Assembly: GCF_009769385.1 (NCBI RefSeq)
Contig: NZ_VKAB01000042.1
Coordinates: 1-64,000, forward strand
Length of the DNA stretch: 64,000 bases
From: Saccharothrix deserti
GTDB taxonomy: Bacteria; Actinomycetota; Actinomycetes; Mycobacteriales; Pseudonocardiaceae
Direction of reading: 5' to 3'
The notes under the pieces are model-generated. The model saw nothing but the letters and a program-made list of their open reading frames with translations. It had not been told where the DNA came from and searched no databases. Below are positions 63,432 to 64,000 of this stretch, in pieces. A program made the translations under genes and the position numbers. How positions within the stretch are numbered: the first letter of the stretch is position 1; every line of letters starts with the position of its first letter.

Positions 63432-64000
63432 GTGGTAAGCCCGTTCGACGTCGAAGAGATCTTTCCCGACGTCGGTGCCGATTCGGTGCGGCTGCCGCGC
63501 CGGCAGCGCGGCAGCTCGCCCCAGGGCTTGGCGGTGACCCTGATCGCCGACTACACCCTGCGCACCCGCGCCTGGTTGCCGACCGCGGCGATCGTGGCCC
63601 TGCTGGGAGAGTTCGGTGTGACCATCGGCGCCGCGAGGACCGCCATCAGCAGACTGGCCCGCCGAGGTGTGCTGGAGGGCAGTCGGCAAGGCCGGCACAG
63701 CTCCTACCGGCTGACCGAGCCCGCCACGGTCAACCTGTCGATCGGCGGCACCTCCATCGCGGCATTCGCCACCGGGCCCGACTCCTGGGACGGGTCGTGG
63801 ACGGTCATCGTCTTCACCATGCCGAAGGAGGAGAAGTCCCGGCGAAGCTCCCTGCGAGCCGAACTGCGATGGCGCGGATACGCACCGCTCTACGACGGGG
63901 TCTGGGTGTCGCCGCACCCGCTGACGCAGCAGGAACACGCCGAACTGGTCGCGGTGACACCCGGCGCCACAACCGCGTTCCGCTCGCGGCACCTGCAGTT
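63432..64000 (+). CDS. PaaX-family transcriptional regulator (3' end outside window)
   Basis: The first 189 residues are present from a GTG. The N-terminal winged helix is GLAVTLIADYTLRTRAWLPT, TAAIVALLGEFGVTIGAART and AISRLARRGVLEGSRQGRHS. The middle domain has SWDGSWTVIVFTMPKEEKS and LRWRGYAPLYDGVWVSPHPL, the standard PaaX order. Such proteins repress phenylacetate or other catabolic genes in response to a CoA ester. The gene lies 383 bases from the divergent polyester-hydrolase-like gene; control of it is possible but unproven. Confidence 0.9.
   Translation, partial: MVSPFDVEEIFPDVGADSVRLPRRQRGSSPQGLAVTLIADYTLRTRAWLPTAAIVALLGEFGVTIGAARTAISRLARRGVLEGSRQGRHSSYRLTEPATVNLSIGGTSIAAFATGPDSWDGSWTVIVFTMPKEEKSRRSSLRAELRWRGYAPLYDGVWVSPHPLTQQEHAELVAVTPGATTAFRSRHLQ

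Overview
The window is about 64 kb of very GC-rich actinobacterial DNA, with many GTG starts, long antisense open frames, modular type I PKS, SARP-type regulation, Tat signals and ricin-type lectin domains on secreted enzymes. The gene style suggests a Pseudonocardiales genome (Saccharothrix/Actinosynnema/Lentzea type), but that placement is inference. No rRNA or tRNA gene was recognised.

Region 1 (1 to about 28.2 kb) is most of one biosynthetic gene cluster. A PKS gene on the minus strand runs off the left edge. It has a KSQ loading module selecting methylmalonate, then module 1 (malonyl AT, DH, KR) and the start of module 2 (methylmalonyl AT, DH, KR). The predicted early chain is a propionate-started methyl-diene acyl thioester. 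The tailoring genes are a MonCI-like FAD epoxidase between two SnoaL/NTF2-fold proteins (all translationally coupled), an imine reductase (IRED), a two-component flavin hydroxylase with its flavin reductase, a Tat-exported flavin amine oxidase, a class III aminotransferase, and a third SnoaL-like protein. A glycosyltransferase, a glucose-1-phosphate thymidylyltransferase and a PMP/[2Fe-2S] hexose 3-dehydratase supply a 3-deoxy sugar. Aminotransferase plus IRED is the signature of polyketide alkaloids, where a released aldehyde is aminated, cyclised to an imine and reduced. The most economical reading is a glycosylated polyketide-alkaloid (azacyclic or indolizidine-like) cluster. A BTAD-type regulator and an HxlR protein sit at its right end. 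GGTAA-type repeats recur in front of most of its transcription units.

Region 2 (28.2-41.5 kb) is a housekeeping and decayed boundary. It holds a decayed CRISPR-like mini-array, a LigD-type primase-polymerase facing a bifunctional prim-pol, an S41 peptidase, a SulP transporter, a PEBP protein, a broken AAA/LuxR-type regulator, an EF-hand protein, an O-methyltransferase, an alpha/beta hydrolase, a membrane protein, a broken histidine kinase cut at a solitary CRISPR-like repeat, and an orphan ABC binding protein.

Region 3 (41.9-52.9 kb) looks like a catabolic/redox island in decay. Intact genes are an alcohol dehydrogenase with a divergent MmyB-type regulator, and an intradiol dioxygenase/SnoaL/SDR operon with a divergent TetR. 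Mixed in are a quinone oxidoreductase with a nonsense codon and a frameshift, an NmrA/SDR chimera, a frameshifted LLM oxidoreductase, and a truncated PaoABC-type molybdenum hydroxylase fused to an MDR fragment.

Region 4 (53.5-63.1 kb) encodes secreted polysaccharide- and ester-degrading enzymes: an SGNH esterase, a GH43-like enzyme, a GH5 and a GH27 enzyme (all with ricin-type lectin repeats), and a polyester-hydrolase-like enzyme with CBM2. It also has an IS110 remnant, a GH5-CBM2 remnant and LacI-type operators. The window ends inside a PaaX-family regulator gene.
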